64,000 bases of DNA from Jannaschia maritima (GTDB lineage Bacteria > Pseudomonadota > Alphaproteobacteria > Rhodobacterales > Rhodobacteraceae), in NCBI RefSeq assembly GCF_030973515.1, contig NZ_JARGZA010000003.1:1-64000 (forward strand). The letters are read 5' to 3'. Made by a program: the position numbers and the translations under genes. This document shows, in pieces, positions 1 to 10,991 of this stretch; positions within the stretch are counted from its first letter, which is position 1, and every line of letters starts with the position of its first letter. The notes beneath the pieces were generated by a model. The model ran no database searches. It saw only the letters and a program-made list of their open reading frames with translations, and was not told the DNA's origin.

Positions 1-1
1 G

Positions 2-1807
2 GAGCTCGAGGCCGCGAACGTGTTCGTGCGCGCCCGCGGCAACCTGTCCTTGCAGGAGAAGGACGACCTGCTGACCCGCGCGGAGCGCATCGTTCTGGAA
101 ACGCCCGGCATCCAGTCCGCCTTCGCCTTCGCGGGCGACGGGGGCCTGTCCACCGGCGGGCCGGGCGGCGGGGGCGGGCCGCGCGACACGATCGGTCAGA
201 TCCAGATCGAGATGATTCCGTGGGAGGATCGCCCGACCGTGCAGGTCCCTTGGTTCGACCTGCCCCTGATCGGCACGATCAGCACCACGCGCGTGGATCC
301 CGCCTTCGACGGCGATGAGATCGCGGAGGACCTGCTGACGCGGCTGCGCGAGATGCCTGGCATCAAGGTCGACCTGTCCGCCCAGGATCGCGGCCCGGCC
401 CAGGGAAAGCCCATCCACCTGCGCCTGCGCGGGGACGACTGGACCGACCTGCAACGGGCGGCCACCGACGCCGCCGCGCTGTTCGCCCGGACGCCCGGCG
501 TGATCGACGTCGAGGATACGCTGCCCTTGCCTGGCATCGACTGGGAGATCGACGTCGACGTCGAGAAGGCGGGACGCTTCGGCGCCGACGTGGCGACGGT
601 CGGCGCGATGGTACAGTTGGTCACTCGGGGCATCTTCCTGGACACGATGCGCGTCGATTCGTCGGACGAGGAGATCGAGATCCGCGTCCGCCTGCCGGAG
701 GACGACCGCGTCCTGTCCACGCTGGACAGCCTGAAGGTCCGCACCGCCGATGGTTTGGTGCCCCTGGCCAACTTCATTTCGCGCCAGCCCGTCCCGCGTC
801 TGGCTCAGATCGACCGGATCGACGGCGAACGGTTCTTCGACGTGAAGGCGGATGCCGCCGCCGATCTCGTGAAGCTGGTCGACGCGGACGGCGCCGCAGT
901 GGGTCTGGTCCCGGCGGCGGACGCGGAGGGCACGGACCTGAACGCCGTGCCCGTCACTCCGAACGAGCGCATCGCCGTCCTGACGGAGATCCTGGATGGG
1001 GGCGACGTGCTACCCCCGTCCGTCAGCTACGAATGGACCGGCGATCAGGAGGAGCAGGCCGAGAGCGGGGCGTTCCTGATGCAGGCCTTCGCGGGGGCGC
1101 TGGGGCTGATGTTCATCATCCTGCTGGCGCAGTTCAACAGCGTCTATAACTCGATCCTGGTGCTGCTGGCGGTGGTGCTGTCGACGACGGGCGTGCTGAT
1201 CGGGATGCTGGTGATGGGCCAGACCTTCAGCATCATCATGACGGGCACCGGCATCGTCGCCCTGGCCGGGATCGTGGTGAACAACAACATCGTGCTGATC
1301 GACACGTATCAGGAATACAGCCGCTACATGCCCCGGCTGGAGGCGATCGTGCGCACGGCGGAGGACCGGATCCGTCCGGTGCTGCTGACGACGCTGACGA
1401 CGATGGCGGGCCTGACCCCGATGATGTTCGGGGTGTCGGTCGACTTCCTCCGCGGGGGCTATTCGATCGGCTCGCCCACGGCGCTGTGGTGGATCCAACT
1501 GGCGACGGCGGTGGTCTGGGGCCTGGGGGTCGCGACGATCCTGACGCTGCTCTTCACCCCTTCCATGCTGGCCGCGCGCGTGTGGTTCACGACGTACTGG
1601 AACGCAGGGACGCGCACCCTGCAGCGCATAGGCCTGGGTCGGGCCAGCCGGGCGGCGGAGGACTGGGCCATCCGGCGGCAGGCCCGGCGCGTCCGCGCGC
1701 CGACCCTCCTTTGGGCGGAGGAGGACGACTTCGAGCCGGCCGTCCTGGCTAGCGAGGCACCGAAGGACCAGGCCCGACCCGTACCGCCGCTGCGCGCGGC
1801 CGAGTAG
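2..1807 (+). CDS. RND efflux transporter permease subunit, 3' part (partial)
   Basis: The reading frame is already open at the left edge, so the start lies outside the window; about 600 C-terminal residues are seen, against just over 1000 for the family. The visible part holds the second periplasmic porter/docking region and then the last membrane block. A hydrophobic run near residues 358-425 is followed by the family-typical helix with VVNNNIVLIDTY, the loop RIRPVLLTTLTT, and a final helix pair ending near LLFTPSMLAARVW. RND permeases are inner-membrane proton-driven pumps working with a periplasmic adaptor and an outer-membrane channel; neither partner gene is seen here. Substrate is unknown. 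The hydrophilic tail after the last helix is about 70 residues long. Family assignment is firm, specificity is not. Confidence 0.93.
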   Translation, partial: ELEAANVFVRARGNLSLQEKDDLLTRAERIVLETPGIQSAFAFAGDGGLSTGGPGGGGGPRDTIGQIQIEMIPWEDRPTVQVPWFDLPLIGTISTTRVDPAFDGDEIAEDLLTRLREMPGIKVDLSAQDRGPAQGKPIHLRLRGDDWTDLQRAATDAAALFARTPGVIDVEDTLPLPGIDWEIDVDVEKAGRFGADVATVGAMVQLVTRGIFLDTMRVDSSDEEIEIRVRLPEDDRVLSTLDSLKVRTADGLVPLANFISRQPVPRLAQIDRIDGERFFDVKADAAADLVKLVDADGAAVGLVPAADAEGTDLNAVPVTPNERIAVLTEILDGGDVLPPSVSYEWTGDQEEQAESGAFLMQAFAGALGLMFIILLAQFNSVYNSILVLLAVVLSTTGVLIGMLVMGQTFSIIMTGTGIVALAGIVVNNNIVLIDTYQEYSRYMPRLEAIVRTAEDRIRPVLLTTLTTMAGLTPMMFGVSVDFLRGGYSIGSPTALWWIQLATAVVWGLGVATILTLLFTPSMLAARVWFTTYWNAGTRTLQRIGLGRASRAAEDWAIRRQARRVRAPTLLWAEEDDFEPAVLASEAPKDQARPVPPLRAAE

Positions 1808-2379
1808 GCGAGACCCCGTCCGGCCAGGGTCGAGGCGCGGCGGTCATGCTGCACTGCAGCGACGCTTTTCCCGTCCGTGCCGCTTCGCAAGGGCGGTCGT
1901 GGGAACAGTGTGACCGGGAGCGGGACGTGGAGCAAGCGGGGGCCGGTTGCCTGCATCGCAAGGGTCCCTCGCGAGCGTCGGTCCCGAGCCGCAAGGGCGA
2001 TGGCACGGTTCCGGACCGCCGGACCCGATGTCTGCATTCCGTCTGCGCCGCGTCTGCCCTGCGTCCGACGTTTCGGTGATTCGGTCGAGGTGAGTACCCG
2101 GCGATCCGAGTGACGGACTTGACGGGGACGACCTGCGGACCCTGGCGAGGCGGTCCCGGCATCGGTGCTTCGTGTCGGGTCCGGAACGCCCGGCGAGCCG
2201 CGGGCGGCGGCGCGCTCGGGACTTCGGCGTCACGGTCCGATCGAAGTGCGGATACGGTCGGTCGGATCGCGGGGTCGCGCCATCACGGCTGCCCTACATC
2301 CGCGACCTGGGATCGCGAACGGCACGCGGGACGGCGAGGCGGGCATCGCGACGGGGACGCGCCCCGGCAGAAGGCCCCG
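1808..2379. other. non-coding stretch of about 570 bp
   Basis: This gap lies between the end of the RND pump gene and the stop codon of the convergent DUF4167 gene. Several frames stay open because of the high G+C content, but none has a recognisable domain or a good ribosome binding site. The only structure I see is a block of three tandem 11-bp units at 2030-2062. I see no tRNA fold and no clear terminator with a T run. Confidence 0.6.
2030..2062. repeat. three tandem 11-bp units, GTCTGC-type
   Basis: Units GTCTGCATTCC, GTCTGCGCCGC and GTCTGCCCTGC follow each other without a gap, and a fourth partial unit starts GTCCG. The same array (consensus GTCTGCNCSGC, three units) occurs in another intergenic space at 20264-20296. 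An 11-bp period is close to one helical turn, so equivalent bases face the same side of the DNA. Function unknown. Confidence 0.7.
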
Positions 2380-3081
2380 TCAGGCGTCTTCGGGGGACGT
2401 GTTGTCGGTGGCAGGCGCGCCCTCGTCGGCCTTGGGGGCCTTTCGACGGGTGCGGCGCTTCGGCTTCGGAGCCTCCTCCCCCGCGGCGGGGGCGTCGGCT
2501 TCTGGCGTCGCGTCGGCCTGCGCTTCCGGCGTCTCGACCAGGCCGGCATCGCCGGGCGCGTCGATCACGTCGTCGGAGCCCGACCGGCGGTCGTCGCGGT
2601 CGCCCCGGTCCCGGTTGCGGTCGCCCCGGCCGCGGTTGCGACCGCTGCCGTCGTTGCCGCCGCCATTGCCGCCACCGCCGCCGTTGCCGGCGTCATCCTG
2701 ACCGCCGCCCCCTTGGCCGTTCTGCGGTTGGCCGCCCTGCTGACCTTGCTGGCCGCCCTGCTGTTGGTTCGGACCGCCCCCCTGCTGGTTCCCGCCCCCC
2801 TGCTGGCCACCCTGCTGTTCGCGCTTGGCGTCCATCTCCTTCTGGGCCTGGGCCAGCATGCGGGTGTAGTGTTCGGCATGCTGCTGGAAGTTCTCGACGG
2901 CGACCCGGTCCCCGGCCAACTGCGCGTCGCGAGCGAGCTGGTTGTACTTGTCGATCACCTGCTGCGGCGTGCCCCGCACCTTCCCTTCGGGCCCCGAACT
3001 GTCGAACACCCGATTGACGACGTTGCCGCCGGACGGGCGGTTGCGGTTCTTGTTCCGCGAACGGGACTTCTGGCTTCTCAT
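2380..3081 (-). CDS. DUF4167 domain protein with Gln/Gly-rich tail
   Basis: A 233-residue protein. Residues 1-85 form the conserved DUF4167 region of Alphaproteobacteria: a very basic start rich in Arg, Asn and Ser, then RVFDSSGPEGKVRGTPQQVIDKY and a helical part. From about residue 90 the sequence is low complexity, rich in Gln, Gly and Asn, then has Arg/Asp-Arg stretches like RGG-type RNA-binding tails, an acidic part, and a basic KPKRRTRRK motif near the end. The family has no established function; the composition suggests nucleic-acid binding, which is inference. It lies downstream of prfA-prmC on the same strand, the usual place of this family, with a 189-bp gap. Confidence 0.9.
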   Translation of the reverse strand: MRSQKSRSRNKNRNRPSGGNVVNRVFDSSGPEGKVRGTPQQVIDKYNQLARDAQLAGDRVAVENFQQHAEHYTRMLAQAQKEMDAKREQQGGQQGGGNQQGGGPNQQQGGQQGQQGGQPQNGQGGGGQDDAGNGGGGGNGGGNDGSGRNRGRGDRNRDRGDRDDRRSGSDDVIDAPGDAGLVETPEAQADATPEADAPAAGEEAPKPKRRTRRKAPKADEGAPATDNTSPEDA

Positions 3082-3270
3082 GGATGGTCTTTCGAAGACT
3101 GGCGTTCGACCGTCATGCGCGACTGCGTGCGGCAGGATCGGTCAGGTTCCACGGTTGCGGCGTCCAAGGGGGCACGCGATCGCCGCACGCCACATCCTGA
3201 CCCGGACTGTATGGGGGGGACCGGCGGGGGTGACAAGCGCAAAAACGGATCCGATCGGCGATAAATCGCC

Positions 3271-4083
3271 CTAGGGGGTCGCCGCGGCCCGGCCTTCGAC
3301 GACGCGATCCCGGCCGTCCAGGTCCGGGTGGATCGCGATCCCGGTCAATCCGCCACGGTCGAACAGATCCGCCACGATCCGACCTTGCGAAGCGCCCACC
3401 TCGACCATCAGGCGACCGCCGGGGGTCAGGTGCGCGGGCGCGCGGGCCGAAAGGACGCGATAGGCCGACAGCCCGTCGCCTTCGTCCGTCAGCGCGATCC
3501 GGGGCTCGTGGAACAATTCGGGCGCGAGGTCCCGCATCTCGTCCCGCGCGACGTAGGGGGGGTTCGAGACGATCAGGTCGAACCGCCCGGTGACGCGGTC
3601 GAACCAGTCCGAGCGCGCGAAGGTCGCACGTCCGGCCACGTCCAGCGCAGCCGCGTTGCGCCGCGCGACGGCCAGGGCGTCCGTCGACAGGTCGATCCCC
3701 GTCCCCTCCGTCCCGTCCCGTTCCGCCAGCAGCGAACACAGGATGCAGCCCGAACCGGTGCCCAAGTCCAGGACGGTGGTCCAGGGGCGGTCCAGGGCGG
3801 CGGCGACCAGGGCTTCCGTTTCCGGGCGGGGATCCAGCACGTCGGGGGTCACGGCGAAGTCGTGTCGCCAGAACGCGCGACGACCCACGATCTGGGCGAT
3901 CGGACGCCGCTCCCCCCGTGCCCGCACCAGGGCGGCGAAGCCGTCCGGGTCCGGCACCGCATCGTCCGGAAACAGGCGACCGGCGTGATGGTCCAGCAGA
4001 CGGCGGGCGTCGCGGGCCGGGTCGGCCACGCCGGCGGCGGCCAGCCGTGCGGTGGCGTCCGCCAGCGCCGTGCGGACGATCAC
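3271..4083 (-). CDS. prmC: peptide chain release factor N5-glutamine methyltransferase
   Basis: PrmC methylates the glutamine of the GGQ motif in release factors, raising termination efficiency. The 270-residue product has the N-terminal helical release-factor-binding domain and a C-terminal SAM-dependent methyltransferase fold with [10 protein letters not shown] as the SAM-binding loop and NPPY at residues 174-177 as the catalytic motif. The start is a GTG whose last two bases are part of the prfA stop (GTGA overlap), so the enzyme is translationally coupled to one of its substrates. Length is normal for the family. The next gene downstream is DUF4167. Confidence 0.95.
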   Translation of the reverse strand: MIVRTALADATARLAAAGVADPARDARRLLDHHAGRLFPDDAVPDPDGFAALVRARGERRPIAQIVGRRAFWRHDFAVTPDVLDPRPETEALVAAALDRPWTTVLDLGTGSGCILCSLLAERDGTEGTGIDLSTDALAVARRNAAALDVAGRATFARSDWFDRVTGRFDLIVSNPPYVARDEMRDLAPELFHEPRIALTDEGDGLSAYRVLSARAPAHLTPGGRLMVEVGASQGRIVADLFDRGGLTGIAIHPDLDGRDRVVEGRAAATP

Positions 4084-5135
4084 CCGTCCAGGTCCGCCAG
4101 CATCCGCGCCTGCGCGTCCGCCGTCAGCGCGTCGACGATGGCGTCCAGATCGCCCGCCATCACCTTGTCCAGCGCATAGAGGGTCAGGTTGATCCGATGG
4201 TCGGTCAGGCGACCTTGCGGGAAGTTGTAGGTGCGGATGCGTTCGGACCGATCGCCGCTGCCCACCTGCGCACGCCTGTCGGACGCGCGCTCGGCGTCGG
4301 CGCGCGCGCGCTCCGCCTCGAACAGGCGGGCGCGCAGGACCTGCATCGCGATCTCCCGGTTCCTGTGCTGAGACTTCTCGGACGACGTGACGACGATGCC
4401 CGTGGGGACGTGCGTGATGCGGACCGCGGAATCGGTCGTGTTCACGTGCTGCCCCCCCGCACCGGAGGCGCGCATCGTGTCGATCCGGATGTCCGCGTCC
4501 GCGATGGCGACGTCGACCTCCTGCGCTTCGGGCAGGACGGCGACGGTCGCGGCGGAGGTGTGGATCCGGCCCCCGCTTTCGGTCGCGGGGACCCGCTGGA
4601 CGCGGTGGACGCCGGATTCGAACTTCAGCCGGGCGAAGACGTTCTCGCCCGCGATGCGCATCACCAGCTCGCGGATGCCGCCCAGGTCGCTTTCGGCCCG
4701 CTCCACCACGTCCACGGTCCAGCCGCGCGCATCGGCATAGCCGCGGTACATGGATTCCAGATCGGCCGCGAAGAGGGCGGCTTCCTCGCCCCCCGTGCCG
4801 GGGCGGATCTCCAATATGGCGGGGCGGGCGTCGGCGGCGTCGCGGGGCAGCAGCGCCACGCGCAGCGCGGCCTGCGCCGCGTCGATCCGGGGGGCCAGGT
4901 CCTCGAGGTCCGCGCGCGCGAGGTCTCGCATCTCCGGGTCGTCCAGCAGGGCTTCGGATTCGGTCTGACGGACGGTCAGCGCCTGCCATTCGCGGATCTG
5001 GTCCACGACGGGTCGGAGGTCCGAGTATTCCCGCGTCAGGTCCGCGATCTCCGCGCCGGACGGACCCGCGTTCATGCGCGCTTCGAGATACTCGAAGCGG
5101 GCGACGATCTGTTCCAACCGGTCCTGCGGGATCAT
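4080..5135 (-). CDS. prfA: peptide chain release factor 1
   Basis: RF1 recognises UAA and UAG stop codons and triggers peptidyl-tRNA hydrolysis on the ribosome. With the start at [10 protein letters not shown] the product has 351 residues. The GGQ catalytic motif is at residues 227-229 (GAGGQHVN), and the RF1-type PxT codon-recognition motif appears as VPATES. An ATG 36 bases further upstream (5171) is in frame, but family members begin with MIP-like sequence, so I chose 5135. It forms a coupled pair with prmC. Confidence 0.96.
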   Translation of the reverse strand: MIPQDRLEQIVARFEYLEARMNAGPSGAEIADLTREYSDLRPVVDQIREWQALTVRQTESEALLDDPEMRDLARADLEDLAPRIDAAQAALRVALLPRDAADARPAILEIRPGTGGEEAALFAADLESMYRGYADARGWTVDVVERAESDLGGIRELVMRIAGENVFARLKFESGVHRVQRVPATESGGRIHTSAATVAVLPEAQEVDVAIADADIRIDTMRASGAGGQHVNTTDSAVRITHVPTGIVVTSSEKSQHRNREIAMQVLRARLFEAERARADAERASDRRAQVGSGDRSERIRTYNFPQGRLTDHRINLTLYALDKVMAGDLDAIVDALTADAQARMLADLDG

Positions 5136-5217
5136 GGCGGACGCGGTGCCATCGCCCCCCCGGATGGTCAAGGGCGAGCCGTCCGCCCCACCCCGTCGCG
5201 ATCCGACGACCGGGCGT

Positions 5218-5685
5218 CTATCCGTCCAGCGCGGCGCGGATGCGGCCCAGCCAATCCGACACCCGTGCGGCGTTCATGCCCAGATCCGAACGGCCGTACC
5301 GCGACCGGCTCCAGATCGTGAGCGCCGTGCCGCCGTCGGTCGCGTCGGCCTTGACGGACACGGCATCGGGAAACCCCATTACCCGGCTCCGCTGCACGTA
5401 GGTGACGTGACCGTCCGACGGGTCCCCCGCCAGGCGGAAGGTGCGGGGCTGCTCGGCGGCGACCGCGTCCACGGCTTCCATGACGGCCGCCACCGGGGCG
5501 TCCAGGATCTGAACCGGCAGGTCGCCGCCCGGCCCCACGAGGAAGTCGTTGGGCTGTCCGGACCGGGGACCCGACGACGGGTCCGCGTGCCATTCCGCCG
5601 GGTCCATCGGCACGATCCGAACGGCCAGCGCGCCCGCCACGACCAGCGCGGCGGCCCCGAGGCCTATCCATCCCAACACGCCCAT
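5218..5685 (-). CDS. DUF1499 domain protein
   Basis: A 155-residue protein with one N-terminal hydrophobic segment (about residues 5-24: signal anchor or membrane helix), followed by a single DUF1499 domain. Typical pieces of the domain seen here are NDFLVGP near the start, [30 protein letters not shown] in the middle and a C-terminal [22 protein letters not shown]. The family is widespread in Proteobacteria and has no known activity; the hydrophobic N terminus puts it at the inner membrane with the domain probably outside. It begins 15 bp after the stop of the glycerate kinase gene on the same strand, so the two are likely co-transcribed. Confidence 0.88.
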   Translation of the reverse strand: MGVLGWIGLGAAALVVAGALAVRIVPMDPAEWHADPSSGPRSGQPNDFLVGPGGDLPVQILDAPVAAVMEAVDAVAAEQPRTFRLAGDPSDGHVTYVQRSRVMGFPDAVSVKADATDGGTALTIWSRSRYGRSDLGMNAARVSDWLGRIRAALDG

Positions 5686-5700
5686 GCGTTCCCCCTTCCC

Positions 5701-6894
5701 TCAGCCGACCCACAGAATCTGCAGGTCGGCCACGTTCGTTCCCGTCGCCCCGATCCGCAGCAAGTCGCCCGCCGCGTCCAGGACCGGGTGGCTGTCGTTC
5801 TCGGCCAACCGGGCGGCGACGTCCATCCCCGCGGCCCGGGCGCGTGCCACCGTGCCGTGATCCACCAGCCCGCCCGCCGCGTCCGTGGGCCCGTCCCGCC
5901 CGTCGGTTCCGCCCGAAAGGAACGTCCAGGGGCGATCGAGGTCCTCCAAACGCATCGCGACGCGCAGGGCCAGTTCCTGGTTGCGCCCGCCGGTCCCCCG
6001 GCCCGTCACGACCACCGTCGTCTCGCCCCCCCATAGGTGAAGGCCGGGCCCGCGCCGGGCGGCGGCGGCGATCCGGGCGGCGGCTTCGGCCACGTCGCCG
6101 GTCAGGGGATCGGGATGGGCCACGGCCTCCGGCGCGGCGCGGGCCATGGCGGCGACGGACAGGGCGTTGGATCCCACCAGCCGCCAGTCACCCCGCGCCG
6201 GCGGGGGCGGTTCGGGCGCCGAAAGGGCCGCGCGGACGCCCGGTGGAACGTCGTCCCACAATCCCGCCCGCCGCAGGATCGCGCGCGCGTCCGCCAACGT
6301 TCCGTTCGGCGCGACCGTCGGGCCGGAAGCGATGGTGGCGGGGTCGTCGCCCACGACGTCGGACAGGATCAGCGACGTGACCCGCGCGGGCGCCGCGGCG
6401 CGCGCGAGGCCACCCCCCTTCAGCCGGGACACGGATTGCCTGACGCGGTTCATCGCGGCGATGTCGAGGCCCGCCGCCAGCAGGTGCCGGGACAGGTCGG
6501 CCTTGTCTGCGACCGTCACGCCGTCCACCGGGGCCACGGCCAGCGCGGACCCCCCGCCGGACACGAGGACGAGGCACCGTTCCCCTTCCCCCAGCCGTTC
6601 GGCGGCATCCAGCAGCGCCACCCCCGCACGCGCCGATCCCCCGTCCGGAACGGGATGGCCGCCCGCGATCACGGTCGCGCCGGGGACGGGAACCGCGTTC
6701 TCCGGGTTGGTGACGACGATGGCGCGGATGCCGGGGTGGCGTTCCAGGACGGGCCCGACCATGCCGACCGCCGCCTTGCCCAGCGCCAGCACCAGGTCGG
6801 GGCGGTCCAGGTCGTCGAGCGCCGCCGCCACGGCGACCCCGGGTTCCGCCCGCGCGACGCCGGCGCGGAACAATTCGAGCAAGCGTCCCCGCAT
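5701..6894 (-). CDS. glycerate 2-kinase (DUF4147/MOFRL family)
   Basis: Enzymes of this family phosphorylate glycerate to 2-phosphoglycerate; older annotations call them hydroxypyruvate reductase (TtuD). The 397-residue product shows the N-terminal DUF4147 domain (LALGKAAVGM, VLVSGGGSALAVAP, LKGGGLA, SDVVGDDPATIASGPT) and the C-terminal MOFRL domain (LWGGETTVVV, GGRNQELAL, FLSGGTDGRDGPTDAAG). The frame stays open upstream through the tRNA-Leu gene, giving a false extension; the real start is MRGRLLELFRAG at 6894, or five codons earlier at 6909. In this lineage it would feed serine-cycle or photorespiratory-type glycerate into glycolysis. Confidence 0.9.
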   Translation of the reverse strand: MRGRLLELFRAGVARAEPGVAVAAALDDLDRPDLVLALGKAAVGMVGPVLERHPGIRAIVVTNPENAVPVPGATVIAGGHPVPDGGSARAGVALLDAAERLGEGERCLVLVSGGGSALAVAPVDGVTVADKADLSRHLLAAGLDIAAMNRVRQSVSRLKGGGLARAAAPARVTSLILSDVVGDDPATIASGPTVAPNGTLADARAILRRAGLWDDVPPGVRAALSAPEPPPPARGDWRLVGSNALSVAAMARAAPEAVAHPDPLTGDVAEAAARIAAAARRGPGLHLWGGETTVVVTGRGTGGRNQELALRVAMRLEDLDRPWTFLSGGTDGRDGPTDAAGGLVDHGTVARARAAGMDVAARLAENDSHPVLDAAGDLLRIGATGTNVADLQILWVG

Positions 6895-6959
6895 CGGGCC
6901 CCTCCCCATCGGCGGCCCCGGACCCGCGTTCGCGCCGGGGGTCCACGGGCGGACGGACG

Positions 6960-7044
6960 TGGTGCGGGTGAAGGGACTCGAACCCCCACGCCTCGCGGCG
7001 CCAGAACCTAAATCTGGTGCGTCTACCAGTTCCGCCACACCCGC
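6960..7044 (-). tRNA. tRNA-Leu(UAG)
   Basis: The minus strand folds into a complete long-variable-arm tRNA: acceptor GCGGGTG pairs with CACCCGC, the anticodon stem CCAGA pairs with TCTGG around the loop TTTAGGT (anticodon UAG), a short extra stem follows (class II, as for leucine), and the T arm reads GGGTTCGAGTCCC. The CCA end is encoded at 6960-6962. It reads CUN leucine codons, here mostly CUG and CUC. Confidence 0.97.
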
Positions 7045-7060
7045 ACGGGCGGGGCGATAG

Positions 7061-7588
<528 letters not shown>

Positions 7589-7628
7589 TCGGCCCCCCAT
7601 TCCACGAAACGCAACAGGGAAATTTGCC

Positions 7629-9035
7629 ATGAGCAAGGACAGCGTTCTCAAGACGATCAAGGACGAGGAGGTCGAGTACGTCGACATCCGATTCACCGAC
7701 CCGCGCGGCAAGCTGCAGCACGTGACGGTGATGGCCGATCAGGTGGATGCCGACTTCCTGGACGAGGGGTTCATGTTCGACGGATCCTCGATCGCCGGCT
7801 GGAAAGGCATCGAGGCGTCGGACATGAAGCTGATGCCAGACACCGAATCGGCCTATATCGATCCGTTCTATGCCGAGAAGACGCTGTGCGTGCACTGCTC
7901 CGTCGTGGAACCGGACACGGGCGAGGCCTATGACCGCGACCCCCGCGGGACCGCCGAGAAGGCGGAGGCGTATCTGAAGTCGTCGGGCATCGGCGATCAG
8001 GCGTTCTTCGGGCCGGAGGCCGAGTTCTTCCTGTTCGACAACGTCCGGTTCTCGAACACGATGCAGAAGGTGTCCTACGAGGTGGACGCGGCCGACGCGG
8101 CTTGGAACTCGGATGCCGAGTACGAGATGGGCAACATGGGCCACAGGCCCGGGATCAAGGGCGGCTACTTCCCCGTGAACCCCACCGATGCCGCCCAGGA
8201 CCTGCGCTCCGAGATGCTGTCCACGATGAAGCGGATCGGCATGAAGGTCGACAAGCATCACCACGAGGTCGCGTCGTGCCAGCACGAGCTGGGCCTGATC
8301 TTCGACAGCCTGACCAAGCAGGCCGACGAGCTGCAGAAGTACAAGTACGTCATCCACAACGTGGCGCATGCCTACGGCAAGTCGGCCACGTTCATGCCGA
8401 AGCCCATCGCGGGCGACAACGGCACGGGGATGCACTGCAACATGTCGATCTGGAAGGACGGCAAGCCGCTCTTCGCGGGCGACCAGTACGCCGACCTGTC
8501 GCAGGAGGCGCTGTGGTTCATCGGTGGCATCCTGACCCATGCGAAGGCCCTGAACGCGTTCACCAACCCGTCGACCAACAGCTACAAGCGCCTGATCCCG
8601 GGCTTCGAGGCGCCGGTGCTGCGGGCCTATTCCGCGCGGAACCGGTCGGGCTGCGTCCGCATCCCATGGACCGAATCGCCCAAGGCCAAGCGCGTGGAGG
8701 CCCGCTTCCCCGATCCTTCTGCGAACCCCTATCTGTGCTTCTCGGCCCTGCTGATGGCCGGCCTCGACGGGATCACGAAGAAGATCGACCCGGGCCAGCC
8801 GTCGGACAAGGACCTGTACGACCTGCCGCCCGAGGAACTGGCCGGCATCCCCACGGTCTGCGCCAGCCTGCGCGAGGCGTTGGACGAGTTGGAGAAGGAC
8901 CATGAGTTCCTTCTGGCGGGCGATGTGTTCACCCGCGACCAGATCGAGGGCTACATGGCGCTGAAGTGGGACGAGGTTTACGCCTTCGAGCACACGCCCC
9001 ACCCGGTCGAGTACCAGATGTACTATTCCTGCTGA
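7629..9035 (+). CDS. glnA: glutamine synthetase type I
   Basis: Makes glutamine from glutamate, ammonia and ATP as a cytoplasmic dodecamer. At 468 residues it has the normal GSI-beta length. Visible motifs: FDGSSIAGW near residue 50, the metal/ATP site [20 protein letters not shown], the ammonia/glutamate region [10 protein letters not shown], and the adenylylation site at Tyr397 ([10 protein letters not shown]), which marks control by the GlnE cascade linked to GlnB. It is the second gene of glnB-glnA and is followed by a strong terminator. Confidence 0.98.
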   Translation: MSKDSVLKTIKDEEVEYVDIRFTDPRGKLQHVTVMADQVDADFLDEGFMFDGSSIAGWKGIEASDMKLMPDTESAYIDPFYAEKTLCVHCSVVEPDTGEAYDRDPRGTAEKAEAYLKSSGIGDQAFFGPEAEFFLFDNVRFSNTMQKVSYEVDAADAAWNSDAEYEMGNMGHRPGIKGGYFPVNPTDAAQDLRSEMLSTMKRIGMKVDKHHHEVASCQHELGLIFDSLTKQADELQKYKYVIHNVAHAYGKSATFMPKPIAGDNGTGMHCNMSIWKDGKPLFAGDQYADLSQEALWFIGGILTHAKALNAFTNPSTNSYKRLIPGFEAPVLRAYSARNRSGCVRIPWTESPKAKRVEARFPDPSANPYLCFSALLMAGLDGITKKIDPGQPSDKDLYDLPPEELAGIPTVCASLREALDELEKDHEFLLAGDVFTRDQIEGYMALKWDEVYAFEHTPHPVEYQMYYSC

Positions 9036-9064
9036 ACGACGGGACCGCATGGTCGGAACGGATC

Positions 9065-9089
9065 GGGGCGCCTGCGGGCGCCCCTTTTT
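9065..9089 (+). terminator. rho-independent terminator after glnA
   Basis: A perfect 8-bp stem (GGGGCGCC at 9065-9072, GGCGCCCC at 9077-9084) with loop TGCG is followed directly by TTTTT. It lies 30 bp after the glnA stop codon and closes the glnB-glnA unit ahead of argS. Confidence 0.92.
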
Positions 9090-9140
9090 CGTCGGCGACC
9101 CTTTCGGTAAGGGGTGCGGGCTGTCCCTAGGAGTGGTCCC

Positions 9141-10886
9141 ATGAACCTGTTCGCCGACATTCGCGCCCTCGTGATCGACGCCCTGGGCGCGATGCAGCGC
9201 GACGGCGACCTGCCCGGCGACCTGGATCTGTCGAACGTCGCCGTCGAACCGCCCCGGGACATGGCCCACGGAGACATGGCGACGAACGCCGCGATGGTGC
9301 TGGCCAAGCCGGCCGAACGGAAGCCGCGTGACATCGCGGGGCCGCTGGCCGCGATCCTGGTCCGAGACGCCCGGATCGAGACCGCGGAGGTCGCGGGCCC
9401 CGGCTTTCTGAACCTGCGACTGACCGCGGACGCCTGGCGCGGGCTCGTCGGCGCCGTCCTCGATGCGGGCAACGATTTCGGTCGGTCGGATCTCGGCGGC
9501 GGGACGAGGATCAACGTGGAATACGTGTCCGCGAACCCGACGGGCCCCCTTCATGCGGGACACGCCAGGGGCGCCGTGTTCGGGGACGCACTGGCATCGC
9601 TGCTATCCTTCGCGGGCCACGACGTGACGCGGGAATACTATATCAACGACGGTGGCGCGCAGGTCGACGTCCTCGCGCGGTCCGTCTATCTGCGCTACCT
9701 CGAAGCGCACGGACGAAGCTTCGCGCCCGAGGACGGGACCTATCCGGGCGACTATCTCGTACCGGTCGGACAGGCCCTGAAGCACCAATTCGGCGACGCC
9801 TTCGTGGACCGGCCGGAAGACGTGTGGCTGTCCCGCGTGCGGGACTTCGCCATCGACGCGATGATGGATCTGATCCGCCAGGACCTGGCCCGCATCGGCG
9901 TGGCGATGGACGTGTTCTATTCGGAAAGGTCGCTCTACGGTACGGGTCGGATCGAGGCGGCGCTGGACGATCTGAAGGGCAAGGGCCTGATCTATCGCGG
10001 CACGCTGGAGCCCCCGAAGGGCAAGCTGCCCGAGGATTGGGAACCTCGGGAGCAGACGCTGTTCCGTTCCACGGCGCATGGCGACGACGTCGACCGCCCG
10101 ATCCAGAAGTCCGACGGCGGCTGGACGTACTTCGCGCCCGACATCGCGTATCACTACGACAAGATCACGCGTGGCTTCGACGCGCTGATCGACGTGTTCG
10201 GCGCGGATCACGGCGGATACGTCAAGCGGATGAAGGCCGCCGTCTCGGCCCTGTCGGACGGACGCGTCCCCTTGGACGTGAAGCTGACGCAGCTGGTCAA
10301 GCTGAAGCGGGGCGGCGCGGAGCTGAAGATGTCCAAGCGCGCCGGCACCTTCGTCACGCTGGCCGACGTGGTGGACATGGTCGGGCCGGACGTCACGCGG
10401 TTCGTCATGCTGACGCGAAAGAACGACGCGCCGCTCGACTTCGACGTCGACGCGGTGCTGGAGCAGTCGAAGGACAATCCGGTCTTCTACGTCCAGTACG
10501 CCAGCGCCCGGATCCATTCCGTGCTGCGCCGCGCGAACGAGGCGGGCATCGACGTGTCCGACACCGCGCTGCGGGCCGCGGACCCGTCCGTCCTGACGCA
10601 CGAGGCCGAACTGGCCCTCCTGGCGCGGCTGGCCGAATGGCCGCGGCTGGTCGAGATCGCGGCCCGCGCGCACGAACCGCACAGGGTGGCCTTCTACCTC
10701 TACGATCTAGCAGCCTCGTTCCACGGCTTGTGGAACCGTGGACACGACGACGCGACCCTGCGCTTCGTGCAGGAGGGCGATCCTGCCACATCCCAGGGGA
10801 AAATCGCGCTGGCCCGCGCGACCGGCGTTGTCATCGGGTCGGGCCTGTCCATACTCGGGGTCGAACCGGCCACCGAAATGCGGTGA
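9141..10886 (+). CDS. argS: arginyl-tRNA synthetase
   Basis: Class I aminoacyl-tRNA synthetase charging tRNA-Arg. The 581-residue product shows the N-terminal Arg-tRNA synthetase domain, the HIGH signature as HAGH (residues 138-141, after VSANPTGPL), the KMSKS motif as MSKRAG (from residue 397) and a C-terminal DALR anticodon-binding domain. The start at 9141 follows TAGGAG with good spacing; an upstream in-frame ATG at 9114 lacks one. The next gene, a SPOR protein, is the expected neighbour in Rhodobacterales. Confidence 0.97.
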   Translation: MNLFADIRALVIDALGAMQRDGDLPGDLDLSNVAVEPPRDMAHGDMATNAAMVLAKPAERKPRDIAGPLAAILVRDARIETAEVAGPGFLNLRLTADAWRGLVGAVLDAGNDFGRSDLGGGTRINVEYVSANPTGPLHAGHARGAVFGDALASLLSFAGHDVTREYYINDGGAQVDVLARSVYLRYLEAHGRSFAPEDGTYPGDYLVPVGQALKHQFGDAFVDRPEDVWLSRVRDFAIDAMMDLIRQDLARIGVAMDVFYSERSLYGTGRIEAALDDLKGKGLIYRGTLEPPKGKLPEDWEPREQTLFRSTAHGDDVDRPIQKSDGGWTYFAPDIAYHYDKITRGFDALIDVFGADHGGYVKRMKAAVSALSDGRVPLDVKLTQLVKLKRGGAELKMSKRAGTFVTLADVVDMVGPDVTRFVMLTRKNDAPLDFDVDAVLEQSKDNPVFYVQYASARIHSVLRRANEAGIDVSDTALRAADPSVLTHEAELALLARLAEWPRLVEIAARAHEPHRVAFYLYDLAASFHGLWNRGHDDATLRFVQEGDPATSQGKIALARATGVVIGSGLSILGVEPATEMR

Positions 10887-10991
10887 CAGACCCCTCAAGG
10901 GGCGATGCCGGTCCGATCGGGCGAGCGGGCGACCGCTCTGGGCAGTGACGACGAATCGCCCCCCGCGAACGGGGGCGCGGAGGGCAGGCAT

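Noticed and set aside
2110-3264. Long plus-strand frame of 384 codons over the DUF4167 gene
   Set aside because: Low-complexity Ala/Val-rich shadow of the Gln/Gly-rich minus-strand gene; no domain and no ribosome binding site.
6963-7044. N-terminal extension of the glycerate kinase frame through the tRNA-Leu gene (MAELVDAPDLGSG...)
   Set aside because: This peptide is the usual false translation of a leucine tRNA gene; the real start is downstream at 6894.
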